Shown here one piece after another: positions 44,000 through 52,000 of a stretch of DNA of 64,000 nucleotides. A program made the position numbers and the translations under genes. The stretch lies in NCBI RefSeq assembly GCF_000744105.1, contig NZ_JQLH01000001.1, forward strand, positions 3,038,001 to 3,102,000, given 5' to 3'. Positions within the stretch are counted from its first letter, which is position 1. Every line of letters starts with the position of its first letter. Source of the stretch: Maribacter forsetii DSM 18668 (GTDB lineage: Bacteria; Bacteroidota; Bacteroidia; Flavobacteriales; Flavobacteriaceae). The notes under the pieces were generated by a model. That model saw only the letters and a list, made by a program, of their open reading frames with translations, made no database searches and had not been told where the DNA came from.

Positions 44000-44102
44000 T
44001 ATGCCCTAATTTTTCTAAGGAGCATTTTCCGAGACATTTTATCAAATTAAGTATGGCTTTTCAAAAATGAAACGGCCATTCTATTCTCTAAAATGAAATA
44101 TC

Positions 44103-45494
44103 ATGGGAAAGAAATTAAGTGGAAAAGACCTTATTAAATTAGGTTTTCCAAAGAATAATAGTATCAATATCACTTTAGGTCAAATAAATAGGTATCATAA
44201 AAGAGTAAAAAAAGAAAAGATACTTATAGAAGCCAAAAAAGTATTGCTACATCCTGAAAACTACAAAGGGGATGGTGTTTGGGGCAAAATTGCTGAAAGT
44301 TTGTTAGATCCTGTTATGGTAAAAAAACAAGCGCTGAATTCGGTGCGAGCACCTTTTCATATCTATGGCGAAAATGAAATTGAAGAACAAGCAAAATACC
44401 AATTGTATGATGCTTTAAAGCTTCCGATTTCTGTCGCTGGGGCTTTAATGCCCGATGCCCATAGTGGTTATGGCTTGCCCATTGGGGGAGTTTTGGCTAC
44501 CAAGAATGCGGTGATTCCGTATGGGGTTGGTGTCGATATCGGTTGTAGAATGTGTTTAACAATTTATCCGATTCCAGTTTCATACCTCAAAGGGAAAAAA
44601 CACCAATTGGCAAATTTCCTTTCAGAACATACAAAATTCGGAATGCGAGAAACACATCAAATAAAGCACGACCATGAAATCTTTGAGCGAGATGAATTTA
44701 AAAATATCCCTCTCTTAAAAAGATTAAAGGATAAGGCATACAAACAACTGGGTACTTCTGGTGGCGGAAATCATTTCGTAGAATTCGGAACGGTTACTAT
44801 TACAGATAATCAAAACGAATGGGGCTTGAAACTTGGTGAATATCTAGGTGTATTATCCCATAGCGGGTCACGCGGTCTAGGAGCCAACATTGCAAAACAT
44901 TACACCTATTTAGCAACAAAGCAATGTCCATTACCAAAACACGTGCAACATTTAGCATGGTTGGATTTGAATACGCATGACGGACAAGAATATTGGTTAG
45001 CTATGAATTTAGCAGGTGATTATGCCAAAGCATGTCATGACAATATTCACGCAAGACTTGCTAAGCTTTTAGGTGAAAAACCTGTGGCTAAAATTGAAAA
45101 CCATCACAATTTTGCTTGGAAACAAGAGGTAAATGGCGAAGAATGTATTGTCCATAGAAAAGGAGCAACACCAGCTGCAAAAGGTGAACTGGGAATTATC
45201 CCCGGTTCTATGACCGCGCCTGGCTATATCGTAAGAGGTTTGGGAAACCAAGGGAGTTTACACTCTGCCTCACATGGTGCAGGAAGGCTCTTTTCTAGAC
45301 GAAAATGTAAAGAATCGTTCACACAAAGCGAGATTAAAAAACAATTAGCGGCACATGAAGTGACTCTTATAGGTGGTGGCATCGATGAGGCGCCAATGGC
45401 ATATAAAGACATTAAAAAGGTCATGGCAAATCAACAAGAGCTAGTTGAGGTAATCGGAACCTTTACACCAAAAATTGTAAGAATGGACAAGTAA
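44103..45494 (+). CDS. rtcB: RtcB-family RNA ligase, copy 2 (PrfH-associated)
   Basis: A 463-residue RtcB. The canonical metal segment GVGVDIGCRMCLTIYP is present, as are GTSGGGNHFVEFG, LSHSGSRGLG and ASHGAGRLFSRRKCK (guanylylated His). It is closer to the common family than copy 1. It lies 81 bp upstream of prfH. RtcB2-PrfH pairs are established as a rescue system for ribosomes whose 16S rRNA has been cut in the decoding centre: PrfH releases the stalled peptide and RtcB2 reseals the rRNA. Confidence 0.94.
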   Translation: MGKKLSGKDLIKLGFPKNNSINITLGQINRYHKRVKKEKILIEAKKVLLHPENYKGDGVWGKIAESLLDPVMVKKQALNSVRAPFHIYGENEIEEQAKYQLYDALKLPISVAGALMPDAHSGYGLPIGGVLATKNAVIPYGVGVDIGCRMCLTIYPIPVSYLKGKKHQLANFLSEHTKFGMRETHQIKHDHEIFERDEFKNIPLLKRLKDKAYKQLGTSGGGNHFVEFGTVTITDNQNEWGLKLGEYLGVLSHSGSRGLGANIAKHYTYLATKQCPLPKHVQHLAWLDLNTHDGQEYWLAMNLAGDYAKACHDNIHARLAKLLGEKPVAKIENHHNFAWKQEVNGEECIVHRKGATPAAKGELGIIPGSMTAPGYIVRGLGNQGSLHSASHGAGRLFSRRKCKESFTQSEIKKQLAAHEVTLIGGGIDEAPMAYKDIKKVMANQQELVEVIGTFTPKIVRMDK

Positions 45495-45575
45495 AAATTC
45501 ATTGTTAGTTGTTGGTTAATAGTTGTTTAAAACAAGACTATCATCTGACGACCGACAACGATCAATTAAAATAAT

Positions 45576-46274
45576 ATGGAAACAATTATACAAATAACAG
45601 CAGGTAGAGGACCTGCAGAATGTAGCTGGGTGGTTGCTCAGGTACTAAAACTTTTTTTAGTCGAAACCAAGAATAAAGGATTTCAACATAGCATTTTACA
45701 TCGCGAAAAAGGTAGCCAAAACGGAACGGTACAATCCGTCACCATCCGCTTGACGGGGAAAAATATAGATGCCTATTTAGCTACTTGGTTAGGTACTATT
45801 CAATGGATAGGCACCTCAACTTTTCGTAAATATCACAAGCGAAAAAACTGGTTTATAGGTGCTTATGAATTAAAAGAACTTAAAACTATGGCTGTTGATG
45901 AAAAACACATTTCTTTTCAGACTATGAGAAGTACGGGACCTGGTGGGCAAAATGTAAACAAGGTAAACTCTGCAGTACGCGCCATTCATGACCCTACCGG
46001 TGTGCAAGTAGTTGTTATGGATAGTCGCTCACAACACCAAAACAAAAAACTAGCTATAGCTAGGTTAAAAGAAAAAGTAAACGAAACCAACCTGAAGCAG
46101 CTGAAAGAACTAATGGCAAACCAATGGGAAAATCATTTGAACCTACAACGCGGAAATCCTATTCGTGTTTTTAAGGGAACAGATTTTAAACATCAAAAAG
46201 GGAATAAAAGCTTAAAGCCTAAACGGCAAAAGATGAAAAACGATTTAAAACAACAAAAATGGGACTTACTATAG
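45576..46274 (+). CDS. prfH: peptide chain release factor homologue PrfH
   Basis: A 232-residue release-factor-like protein with the GGQ motif at 123-125 (RSTGPGGQNVNKVNSAV) but without the codon-recognition domain of RF1/RF2. The N-terminal part (QITAGRGPAECSWVVAQVLK) is the PrfH-specific domain. It hydrolyses peptidyl-tRNA on ribosomes damaged in the decoding centre. Its neighbour is an RtcB ligase. It overlaps the TPR gene by 16 bp in another frame. Confidence 0.95.
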   Translation: METIIQITAGRGPAECSWVVAQVLKLFLVETKNKGFQHSILHREKGSQNGTVQSVTIRLTGKNIDAYLATWLGTIQWIGTSTFRKYHKRKNWFIGAYELKELKTMAVDEKHISFQTMRSTGPGGQNVNKVNSAVRAIHDPTGVQVVVMDSRSQHQNKKLAIARLKEKVNETNLKQLKELMANQWENHLNLQRGNPIRVFKGTDFKHQKGNKSLKPKRQKMKNDLKQQKWDLL

Positions 46275-46786
46275 CCGACACCTATTATCTAAAGGCAAAA
46301 GCGGCATCTGATTACGATTGGGACGAAGTATGTGAATCACTAAACTATGCCCTGTCTTATGATGAAAACCACTGCGCAGCACTTTGTCTTTTAGGTAAAG
46401 TATATGCCGCAAACTTGAACCAATATGAAAAAGCCTTTGATTGCTTTGACAGAGTCATTGCAATTGATAGCCACTATCTAGGTGTTTATCCACATTACGT
46501 TAAGTACTTAATTTGGGCTGATGAAATTGAAAGAGCAAATAAACTAATTGCTTTTTCCCTTAATTTAAAAGGGATATCAAAAGGAAATATATTTTGGCTT
46601 TCAGCGTATGCGTCAGAAACTAAGGAAGCTTATAAAGATGCTCTAAAGTATCTTAAAAAAGCTAAAAAGCATTCATACAATGACGACTACTTCTCTTTTA
46701 TAGAGGAAGAAGAAAAAAGAATTAAAAAAAAGTTGAAGTTGGATAAGCCCAAAGTAAAAAAGAACAGAAGAAAGAAAAATAAGTAA
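46259..46786 (+). CDS. TPR-repeat protein linked to prfH
   Basis: A 175-residue soluble protein with tetratricopeptide-type helices (AALCLLGKVYAANLNQYEKA, FDCFDRVIAIDSHYLGVYPH) and a very basic C-terminal tail (KLKLDKPKVKKNRRKKNK) that could bind RNA. Its start lies within the end of prfH, implying translational coupling. A strong terminator follows. Possibly an adaptor of the ribosome-rescue pair; function not established. Confidence 0.78.
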   Translation: MGLTIADTYYLKAKAASDYDWDEVCESLNYALSYDENHCAALCLLGKVYAANLNQYEKAFDCFDRVIAIDSHYLGVYPHYVKYLIWADEIERANKLIAFSLNLKGISKGNIFWLSAYASETKEAYKDALKYLKKAKKHSYNDDYFSFIEEEEKRIKKKLKLDKPKVKKNRRKKNK

Positions 46787-46811
46787 AACATACTAATTAA
46801 GCCTTAGTATA

Positions 46812-46855
46812 AATATCAAAATGAAATCAAAATTTTTCATTTTGATATTTTTTAT
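46812..46855 (+). terminator. intrinsic terminator after the RNA-repair cluster
   Basis: Fifteen-bp arms AATATCAAAATGAAA and TTTCATTTTGATATT (46812-46826, 46835-46849) with an 8-nt loop, then TTTATT. It separates the TPR gene from the convergent GH5 gene. Confidence 0.9.
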
Positions 46856-46875
46856 TCAATTAGTTTAATCATCTT

Positions 46876-48030
46876 TCACTTCGTAGCATTGACTATAGCA
46901 TCTGCAATTTCTGGGTAAACCCATTCTAATGTGTTCCTATTAAAAAGACCAAATTCATCGGCATTACCATTGTCCCACCAAATAGGACAAATACCGCGCT
47001 CAGCACATAACTCAGCATAATATTGTGCATGTGCTAAACGATCTGCCACATTATTTGCAAATGTAGAGCCCCATTCTCCCATTACTACTGCCCTACCTTC
47101 GTTATCGAACTTATTTTGAATGGTATTAAATTCTTGTGTTAACTGTGCCTTATCTGTATCTGTACCCCAAGTTGGATCAGTTCCTGCTAGACTGAACAAA
47201 TAAGGAGAATAACTATGAATAGATACAATTATATTTTCATCGTTATTTGGAATTTGGTAATCTTCTAATACATTTTCACCAGTACCTGCGGCATATGTAG
47301 AAACCATTATTTTACGAACAGCATTATTGCCACCTGTTGCACGAATTGCATCAACACCTACTTGGTGATATTGATTTACAACATCTCGTCCTTCGGCAGT
47401 ACCACCTTCCCATTCTTCAGGAGACCCTTCGTGGCGTGGCTCATTCAAAGTTTCAAATATTACATAGTCTCCATAAGGTTTAAATCTGTTGGCAATTTGT
47501 GTCCATGTTTTTGTTAATCGATCTTTTACAGCTGGTGCATTTTCATATGTGGGTATAATCCATTCGTCATCATGATGAATATTGATGATGACATACATTT
47601 CATTACTTAAAGCAAAGTTTGCAATGTTTTCTACCCTATCTAACCAGTCAGATTCTAAAATATAATCTGGCGCATCGCCTGAATGAAACCGCCAAGTAAC
47701 AGGTAATCGTAAGGTTTTAAATCCTTTTTCAGCAACTGCATCAATCATTGCCTTTGTGGTTATAGGATTTCCCCATGCGGTTACATCTATATCTTCTGTA
47801 TCTAAAGTATTACCCAAATTCCAACCAGAACCCATGTCCAGCACAAATTCTTTGGGCGATAAATCTCGCATATCACCATTAAAGACTTCATCTGGTATAC
47901 TAGTATCATTTGGTGTTTCAACGGTGTTTATTTCATCTAAAGAATCATTATTTACTGGATTTTCTGAACTTGAGCATCCTAATAAAACAGTGATACCCAG
48001 TAGAATTAAAAACGTAGAAATATTTTTCAT
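46876..48030 (-). CDS. GH5-family glycoside hydrolase lipoprotein
   Basis: A 384-residue lipoprotein (MKNISTFLILLGITVLLGCSS, lipobox LLGC) with a GH5 catalytic domain: RLPVTWRFH, then the acid/base E197 in LNEPRH and the nucleophile E319 in VMGEWGS. GH5 enzymes cut beta-linked glucans or mannans; the subfamily cannot be told by eye. Anchored in the outer membrane or periplasm. Together with the sugar genes that follow it supports a polysaccharide-degrading lifestyle. Confidence 0.92.
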   Translation of the reverse strand: MKNISTFLILLGITVLLGCSSSENPVNNDSLDEINTVETPNDTSIPDEVFNGDMRDLSPKEFVLDMGSGWNLGNTLDTEDIDVTAWGNPITTKAMIDAVAEKGFKTLRLPVTWRFHSGDAPDYILESDWLDRVENIANFALSNEMYVIINIHHDDEWIIPTYENAPAVKDRLTKTWTQIANRFKPYGDYVIFETLNEPRHEGSPEEWEGGTAEGRDVVNQYHQVGVDAIRATGGNNAVRKIMVSTYAAGTGENVLEDYQIPNNDENIIVSIHSYSPYLFSLAGTDPTWGTDTDKAQLTQEFNTIQNKFDNEGRAVVMGEWGSTFANNVADRLAHAQYYAELCAERGICPIWWDNGNADEFGLFNRNTLEWVYPEIADAIVNATK

Positions 48031-48331
48031 TTACGCCTATTTTTTAAAAGAACAAATCATGTGAAATTAAAGCTACACTTGAGACTTGTTTGTAAATTAA
48101 TGAAAAATAAGCAATTAAGAAATGAAATGCCATTTAAGACAAATACGACTTTTATAAAGGTTTTCTTGATTAAAGCGTGATTTAGATAATTCTGATGAAA
48201 CCTCGGTGCAAATGACAAAATGAAGGCTATCGCCTTTTCATTTTTTGTTCCAAACCGCTTTCATAAACTATGTTTATGACGCTTTTGGAAACAAAAAATG
48301 AACTGTTCTCACAGTTCATTTTTTTATTCAG
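48031..48331. repeat. intergenic region with three stacked hairpins
   Basis: Three inverted repeats follow each other: AAATGAAGGC/GCCTTTTCATTT (about 48218-48245); a 58-bp imperfect one from TTTTTTGTTCCAAA to TTGGAAACAAAAAA (48241-48298) with inner TCATAAAC/GTTTATGA; and a perfect 10-bp one AATGAACTGT/ACAGTTCATT (48297-48320). The last works as a terminator for tRNA-Pro on the minus strand (TTTTTTG follows). No gene is seen. Confidence 0.6.
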
Positions 48332-48405
48332 TCGGGATGACAGGATTTGAACCTGCGACCACTCGACCCCCAGCCGAGTGCGCTACCGGACTGCGCTACA
48401 TCCCG
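48332..48405 (-). tRNA. tRNA-Pro (anticodon GGG)
   Basis: The minus strand folds into a full cloverleaf: acceptor CGGGATG/CATCCCG with discriminator A, D stem GCGC/GCGC, anticodon stem CTCGG/TCGAG with loop CTGGGGG (anticodon GGG), and T arm GCAGG-TTCAAAT-CCTGT. CCA is not encoded. A perfect hairpin terminator lies just downstream. Confidence 0.96.
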
Positions 48406-48480
48406 AAATATTAATGGAAGAAAATCTCCCTTATTTTGTATAGTTTTTCAACTGCCTAAGATCCACTGTAGTGCAGTTTA

Positions 48481-48515
48481 TCCTGAGCGGAGTCGAAGGG
48501 CTACATCCCGAAAAT
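48481..48515. repeat. REP-like element with partial tRNA duplicate
   Basis: CCTGAGCGGAGTCGAAGGG is a short interspersed element common in Bacteroidota genomes. It is followed by CTACATCCCGAAAA, which repeats the 5' end of the adjacent tRNA-Pro (CTACATCCCGAAA at 48396-48408). The duplicate is about 105 bp from the tRNA copy. It may be a fossil of a duplication or insertion. Confidence 0.5.
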
Positions 48516-48579
48516 TCCGATTGCAAAAATAGAGAAGTTTTGTAAATTAAAATCACTCTTTTCCTAAAACTTAAATTAG

Positions 48580-49491
48580 TTATCTCAACGAAACTATCCA
48601 GTCTATCATTCTATCTCCCCAGTCTTTTAAATGCTCATCATGCAAACCTAGTCCAAATCCGTGACCACCTTTTGGGTAAATATGCATTGTTGCAGAAACC
48701 CCTTTATCCTTTACCGCTTTATAGAATAACAAACTATTTTCTACAGGTACTGCGGTATCATCTGAGGCATGGAGTAAAAAAGTTGGTGGCGTTTGTTCGG
48801 TAACTTGTTTTTCATTCGAAAAATACTCGACCATATCAATCGTTGGTTTCTCGCCAATTAAATTATTCTTCGAACCTAGGTGTGTCACTTCACCAAATGA
48901 TATTACAGGATACCCTAACGCCATAAAATCTGGTCGAGCACTTTCATCATCTATACCATCAATTGGCTCATAAACCTTTTCATTAAAATGTGTTCCTAAG
49001 GTAGATGCTAAATGTCCGCCAGCTGAAAACCCAATTATTCCAATCTTATCAGAGTCTACATTAAATTGTTCTGCGTTAGCACGAACAAGCCTTACCGCTC
49101 TTTGAGCATCTATAAGTGGCACGTACTTTTTGTCGGTCTGTGATACATCTGACGGCAAACGATATTTTACCACTATCCCAGCAATACCATTGCTATTCAA
49201 AAATTTTGCAATATCTGTACCTTCCCAATCATAAGCTAAAATTCCATATCCGCCACCAGGAAAAATTAAAACTGCTTCTCCTGTTGCATCTCGTTTTGAT
49301 GGTAAATACACCTCAATAGTGGGAACTTGAACTTTACTAATTCGTAAAATTTCATTTTGTTCATGTACTTCCTTTTCTAAGCTCTTTAAATGGTTAGGAA
49401 TTTTATCTTTTGGCCATAATTGCATAATGGTATCTTGGGCAGCGGTATTACCTATAACAACCAGCATTAATAATAATAGTATGTTTTTCAT
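48580..49491 (-). CDS. exported alpha/beta hydrolase (acetyl-esterase-like)
   Basis: A 303-residue secreted esterase (signal MKNILLLLMLVVIGNTAAQ). The oxyanion segment FPGGGYG, nucleophile S156 in GFSAGG, acid near D244/D245 (HASDDTAVPV) and H277 (KGGHGFGLG) are complete. It resembles BD-FAE/acetylxylan esterases that strip acetyl or feruloyl groups from plant or algal polysaccharides. The next gene upstream is 15 bp away, on the same strand. Confidence 0.9.
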   Translation of the reverse strand: MKNILLLLMLVVIGNTAAQDTIMQLWPKDKIPNHLKSLEKEVHEQNEILRISKVQVPTIEVYLPSKRDATGEAVLIFPGGGYGILAYDWEGTDIAKFLNSNGIAGIVVKYRLPSDVSQTDKKYVPLIDAQRAVRLVRANAEQFNVDSDKIGIIGFSAGGHLASTLGTHFNEKVYEPIDGIDDESARPDFMALGYPVISFGEVTHLGSKNNLIGEKPTIDMVEYFSNEKQVTEQTPPTFLLHASDDTAVPVENSLLFYKAVKDKGVSATMHIYPKGGHGFGLGLHDEHLKDWGDRMIDWIVSLR

Positions 49492-49506
49492 ATGTAGTCT
49501 ATTAGG

Positions 49507-50247
49507 TTATTCGCAATCCCATTTAAAGTTGGCTATAGGGTCATGCGATGCTCCTTGTAAATTATAGTGCCACCACTCTGTTCTAGTGGACCAAAACCCA
49601 TGTTTTTCCATGGTTTCCTTGAGCAACTTTCTGTTATCTAAAATTTCCTGAGGTAAGTCAAAATTATCATGATATGCGCGTTTACCAAAAAAATCAAAAT
49701 CCGACGGCATTTTCACTTCATCACCATCTAGTGTAACCAAAGTAATATCTACTGCTCCACCCTTATTATGAATAGATCCTTTAACAGGGTTTGCTACGTA
49801 CTGCGGATTAGGTACTATTTTCCACATTTTATATTGTACAGAATTAGGTCTGTAGCAATCATAGAACTTTATTTTTACTCCGTGCTTTTTAAATTCTTCA
49901 TTTGCTTTTAGCAAAGCCTTTACTGTTTTTGCCCTTGTATAGCATTCACCACAATCGTATACTTGTTCTTTCAAGAAATTATTATCAGTAGCATATCTTA
50001 AGTCATACGCAAAGCCATCACTATAGTCTGCTAATCGAACGAATGTAGTATCTGCAACGCCTTCTAAGCTTTTAAATACAGGTTTCTCTACTTTAGGTTC
50101 TATTATTGAATCAACAACAATCTGACCTATGGGCTCTTTTTCTGTTGTAGTCTCTTTGTTGGAAGTTTCAGTTTTACAGCCAACAAGTGTAATTATATTT
50201 AAAAATATAATTGATATCGTCGTTTTTAAAATTAATGTCTTTTTCAT
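49507..50247 (-). CDS. VanX/DdpX-type D-Ala-D-Ala dipeptidase lipoprotein
   Basis: A 246-residue lipoprotein (lipobox VGC after MKKTLILKTTISIIFLNIIT). The M15D zinc peptidase motifs are present: SIHNKGGAVDITL (His and Asp ligands) and TEWWHYNLQG (catalytic Glu and His ligand). It cleaves D-Ala-D-Ala-type dipeptides; in Gram-negative bacteria it usually recycles peptidoglycan peptides rather than giving vancomycin resistance. It precedes the esterase gene by 15 bp. Confidence 0.9.
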   Translation of the reverse strand: MKKTLILKTTISIIFLNIITLVGCKTETSNKETTTEKEPIGQIVVDSIIEPKVEKPVFKSLEGVADTTFVRLADYSDGFAYDLRYATDNNFLKEQVYDCGECYTRAKTVKALLKANEEFKKHGVKIKFYDCYRPNSVQYKMWKIVPNPQYVANPVKGSIHNKGGAVDITLVTLDGDEVKMPSDFDFFGKRAYHDNFDLPQEILDNRKLLKETMEKHGFWSTRTEWWHYNLQGASHDPIANFKWDCE

Positions 50248-50387
50248 TTATAATTAGTTATAAGTAAGAAACTTATATTTTTTGTAAAACCGTTTCATGA
50301 TAAAGAAAGTAAAAATAACACTCTAAAATTTTATAATAAACAATTACATAAGAAACCCTATGATCATCAGATCTGGAGCCACAAAAA

Positions 50388-50417
50388 AACCTCCTATTTA
50401 ATTAAAAATAGAAGGTT
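50388..50417 (-). terminator. intrinsic terminator after the GMC/TIM operon
   Basis: Stem AACCTTCTATTT/AAATAGGAGGTT on the minus strand (50388-50399, 50406-50417; one mismatch position) with a 6-nt loop, then seven T. It ends the three-gene operon 50441-53722. Confidence 0.88.
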
Positions 50418-50440
50418 GCATTGCACTTTTGGTTGTTGGT

Positions 50441-51262
50441 TTACTTCAAGGTTTTTAAATACGTCAAGCTCTTTGGAACTTGGGTCACCACATTTTTAGA
50501 TTCGTCTTCTATAAACATGTATTCAATACCTAATTTTTTAGCCTCTGCAACTATGCCAGAAATATCTATTTGTCCTGTTCCTAAGACAACATTGGTATCA
50601 TCTTCTTCATGACCGGTATTATTACCTTCAATACCTTTTTCCATATCCTTTAAATGTAACAGCGTAATTTTCTTAGGGTATTTCTTCATCAACGCCAACG
50701 GATCTGCACCACCATGTTGTGCCCAGAACACATCTAGTTCAAATGTAAAGTCTTTAGCATTCTGTGCCATATAGTCAAACAATGTTCCATTTTTATAAGG
50801 TCTAAATTCATACCCATGCGGGTGATACGCCAATACGAGTCCGTTCTGTTTTAGAATTTTACCCGCTTTATTGAAGACTTCCGTGGCATGTTTGGTTTCT
50901 TCTAGATCCCATTTGTTATCATCATGGGGTACCCATGCACACATTACGTACGTAGCCCCAAAATCTTTAGCATTTTTAACAACTTTTTCAACATCATTTT
51001 CCAAATCTTCAAAGCCAGCACCTACGCTTACCATCTCTAAATCATTTTCAACTAACAAGGCTTTAAAATCCTCTAATGGCATGTCATAGGTCTCCCCTCC
51101 TTCAATTTTGGTGATGCCCCATTCATTTATCAACCCTAAGGTGTTAGAAACATCCATTTTAAATTGATTTCTAAGACTATATAACTGTAATCCTACCTCC
51201 TGGGCTTGCGCTAAAAAACCACTACACAGAAGAATAGTGGCAATTATTACTTTTTTTATCAT
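50441..51262 (-). CDS. exported sugar phosphate isomerase/epimerase-like TIM barrel
   Basis: A 273-residue secreted protein (MIKKVIIATILLCSGFLAQA) with an AP_endonuc_2/xylose-isomerase-like TIM barrel: GLQLYSLRNQF at the start, then LAYHPHGYEF, FELDVFWAQHGGADP and LLHLKDME, which give metal-binding His/Asp/Glu positions. It ends the operon with a GMC oxidoreductase and its small subunit, a trio common in marine Bacteroidota for sugar or cyclitol oxidation. Substrate unknown. Confidence 0.88.
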   Translation of the reverse strand: MIKKVIIATILLCSGFLAQAQEVGLQLYSLRNQFKMDVSNTLGLINEWGITKIEGGETYDMPLEDFKALLVENDLEMVSVGAGFEDLENDVEKVVKNAKDFGATYVMCAWVPHDDNKWDLEETKHATEVFNKAGKILKQNGLVLAYHPHGYEFRPYKNGTLFDYMAQNAKDFTFELDVFWAQHGGADPLALMKKYPKKITLLHLKDMEKGIEGNNTGHEEDDTNVVLGTGQIDISGIVAEAKKLGIEYMFIEDESKNVVTQVPKSLTYLKTLK

Positions 51263-51273
51263 CGTGATGTTAA

Positions 51274-51999
51274 TTACGTAAGTAAATTTCCTTCATCATC
51301 CCACTCTGCCATAACGTTGCGCTGACTTTGGTCTACACATTTTGCAATCCATTCCGGGTCATAAGCAACACCATGTTGGTCTAGTACATCTTGCGGTACA
51401 CCGTCCCAAACATTAGGTGAATTTCCTTTATATCCTAAATCTGCAATACCAACTTTAGAGGTATAATACCCTGTAACGGTTAAACCACGCATGGTATAGA
51501 AAAACTGTATCTCTAATGGTTGCTCGCTTAATGGTTTCTCACTATCATGCCAGCAGATTTCATCACAAATCTGTTTTTTCTGCTCTAAAGTAGCCGACTT
51601 AAATTCGGTACCGAACTCCGTATTACTTTTATGGTCCAACCACATTAAGCCACCTAACAGTGTAGGCGCCATTTCTGGAATATCTTTACCCATAAATTCT
51701 ACAAGCGCGGGCACCTCTGCTTCTATCGGACCACCATGTGGTTCTTTTGGAGGAAGTATCACAACACTTAAAGCTGCGATAGTTTCCATCTCATGCTCAT
51801 TGAACAATTGCTCAGCGTTCAGTTTTTCTATACGATCCAATTCTTCTGGCGTTCTACCAAAAAACTTCTCACTGCTGGTTGAAATTACTTCATCTACAGA
51901 TTCGCCATTCTCAGTCTTACATGAATTGAAGACTAGCCCAGATGTTGCCGCAGCACCACCAAGTATTAAAGTTTGTAAACTCTTTCTTCTATCCATCAT
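51274..51999 (-). CDS. gluconate 2-dehydrogenase subunit 3-like protein
   Basis: A 241-residue Tat-type exported protein (MMDRRKSLQTLILGGAAATS, then a Cys near the end of the leader). It belongs to the gluconate 2-dehydrogenase gamma/subunit 3 family (LNEHEMETIAALSVVILPP-like core: FNEHEMETIAALSVVILPP; FFYTMRGLTVTGYYTSKVG). It helps export and stabilise the GMC flavoprotein, whose gene ends 1 bp upstream. Confidence 0.9.
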   Translation of the reverse strand: MMDRRKSLQTLILGGAAATSGLVFNSCKTENGESVDEVISTSSEKFFGRTPEELDRIEKLNAEQLFNEHEMETIAALSVVILPPKEPHGGPIEAEVPALVEFMGKDIPEMAPTLLGGLMWLDHKSNTEFGTEFKSATLEQKKQICDEICWHDSEKPLSEQPLEIQFFYTMRGLTVTGYYTSKVGIADLGYKGNSPNVWDGVPQDVLDQHGVAYDPEWIAKCVDQSQRNVMAEWDDEGNLLT

Positions 52000-52000
52000 C

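Noticed and set aside
48332..48515. tRNA-Pro as a phage/ICE attachment site
   Set aside because: No integrase, no mobility genes and the duplicate is of the 5' end, whereas integrases usually use the 3' end.
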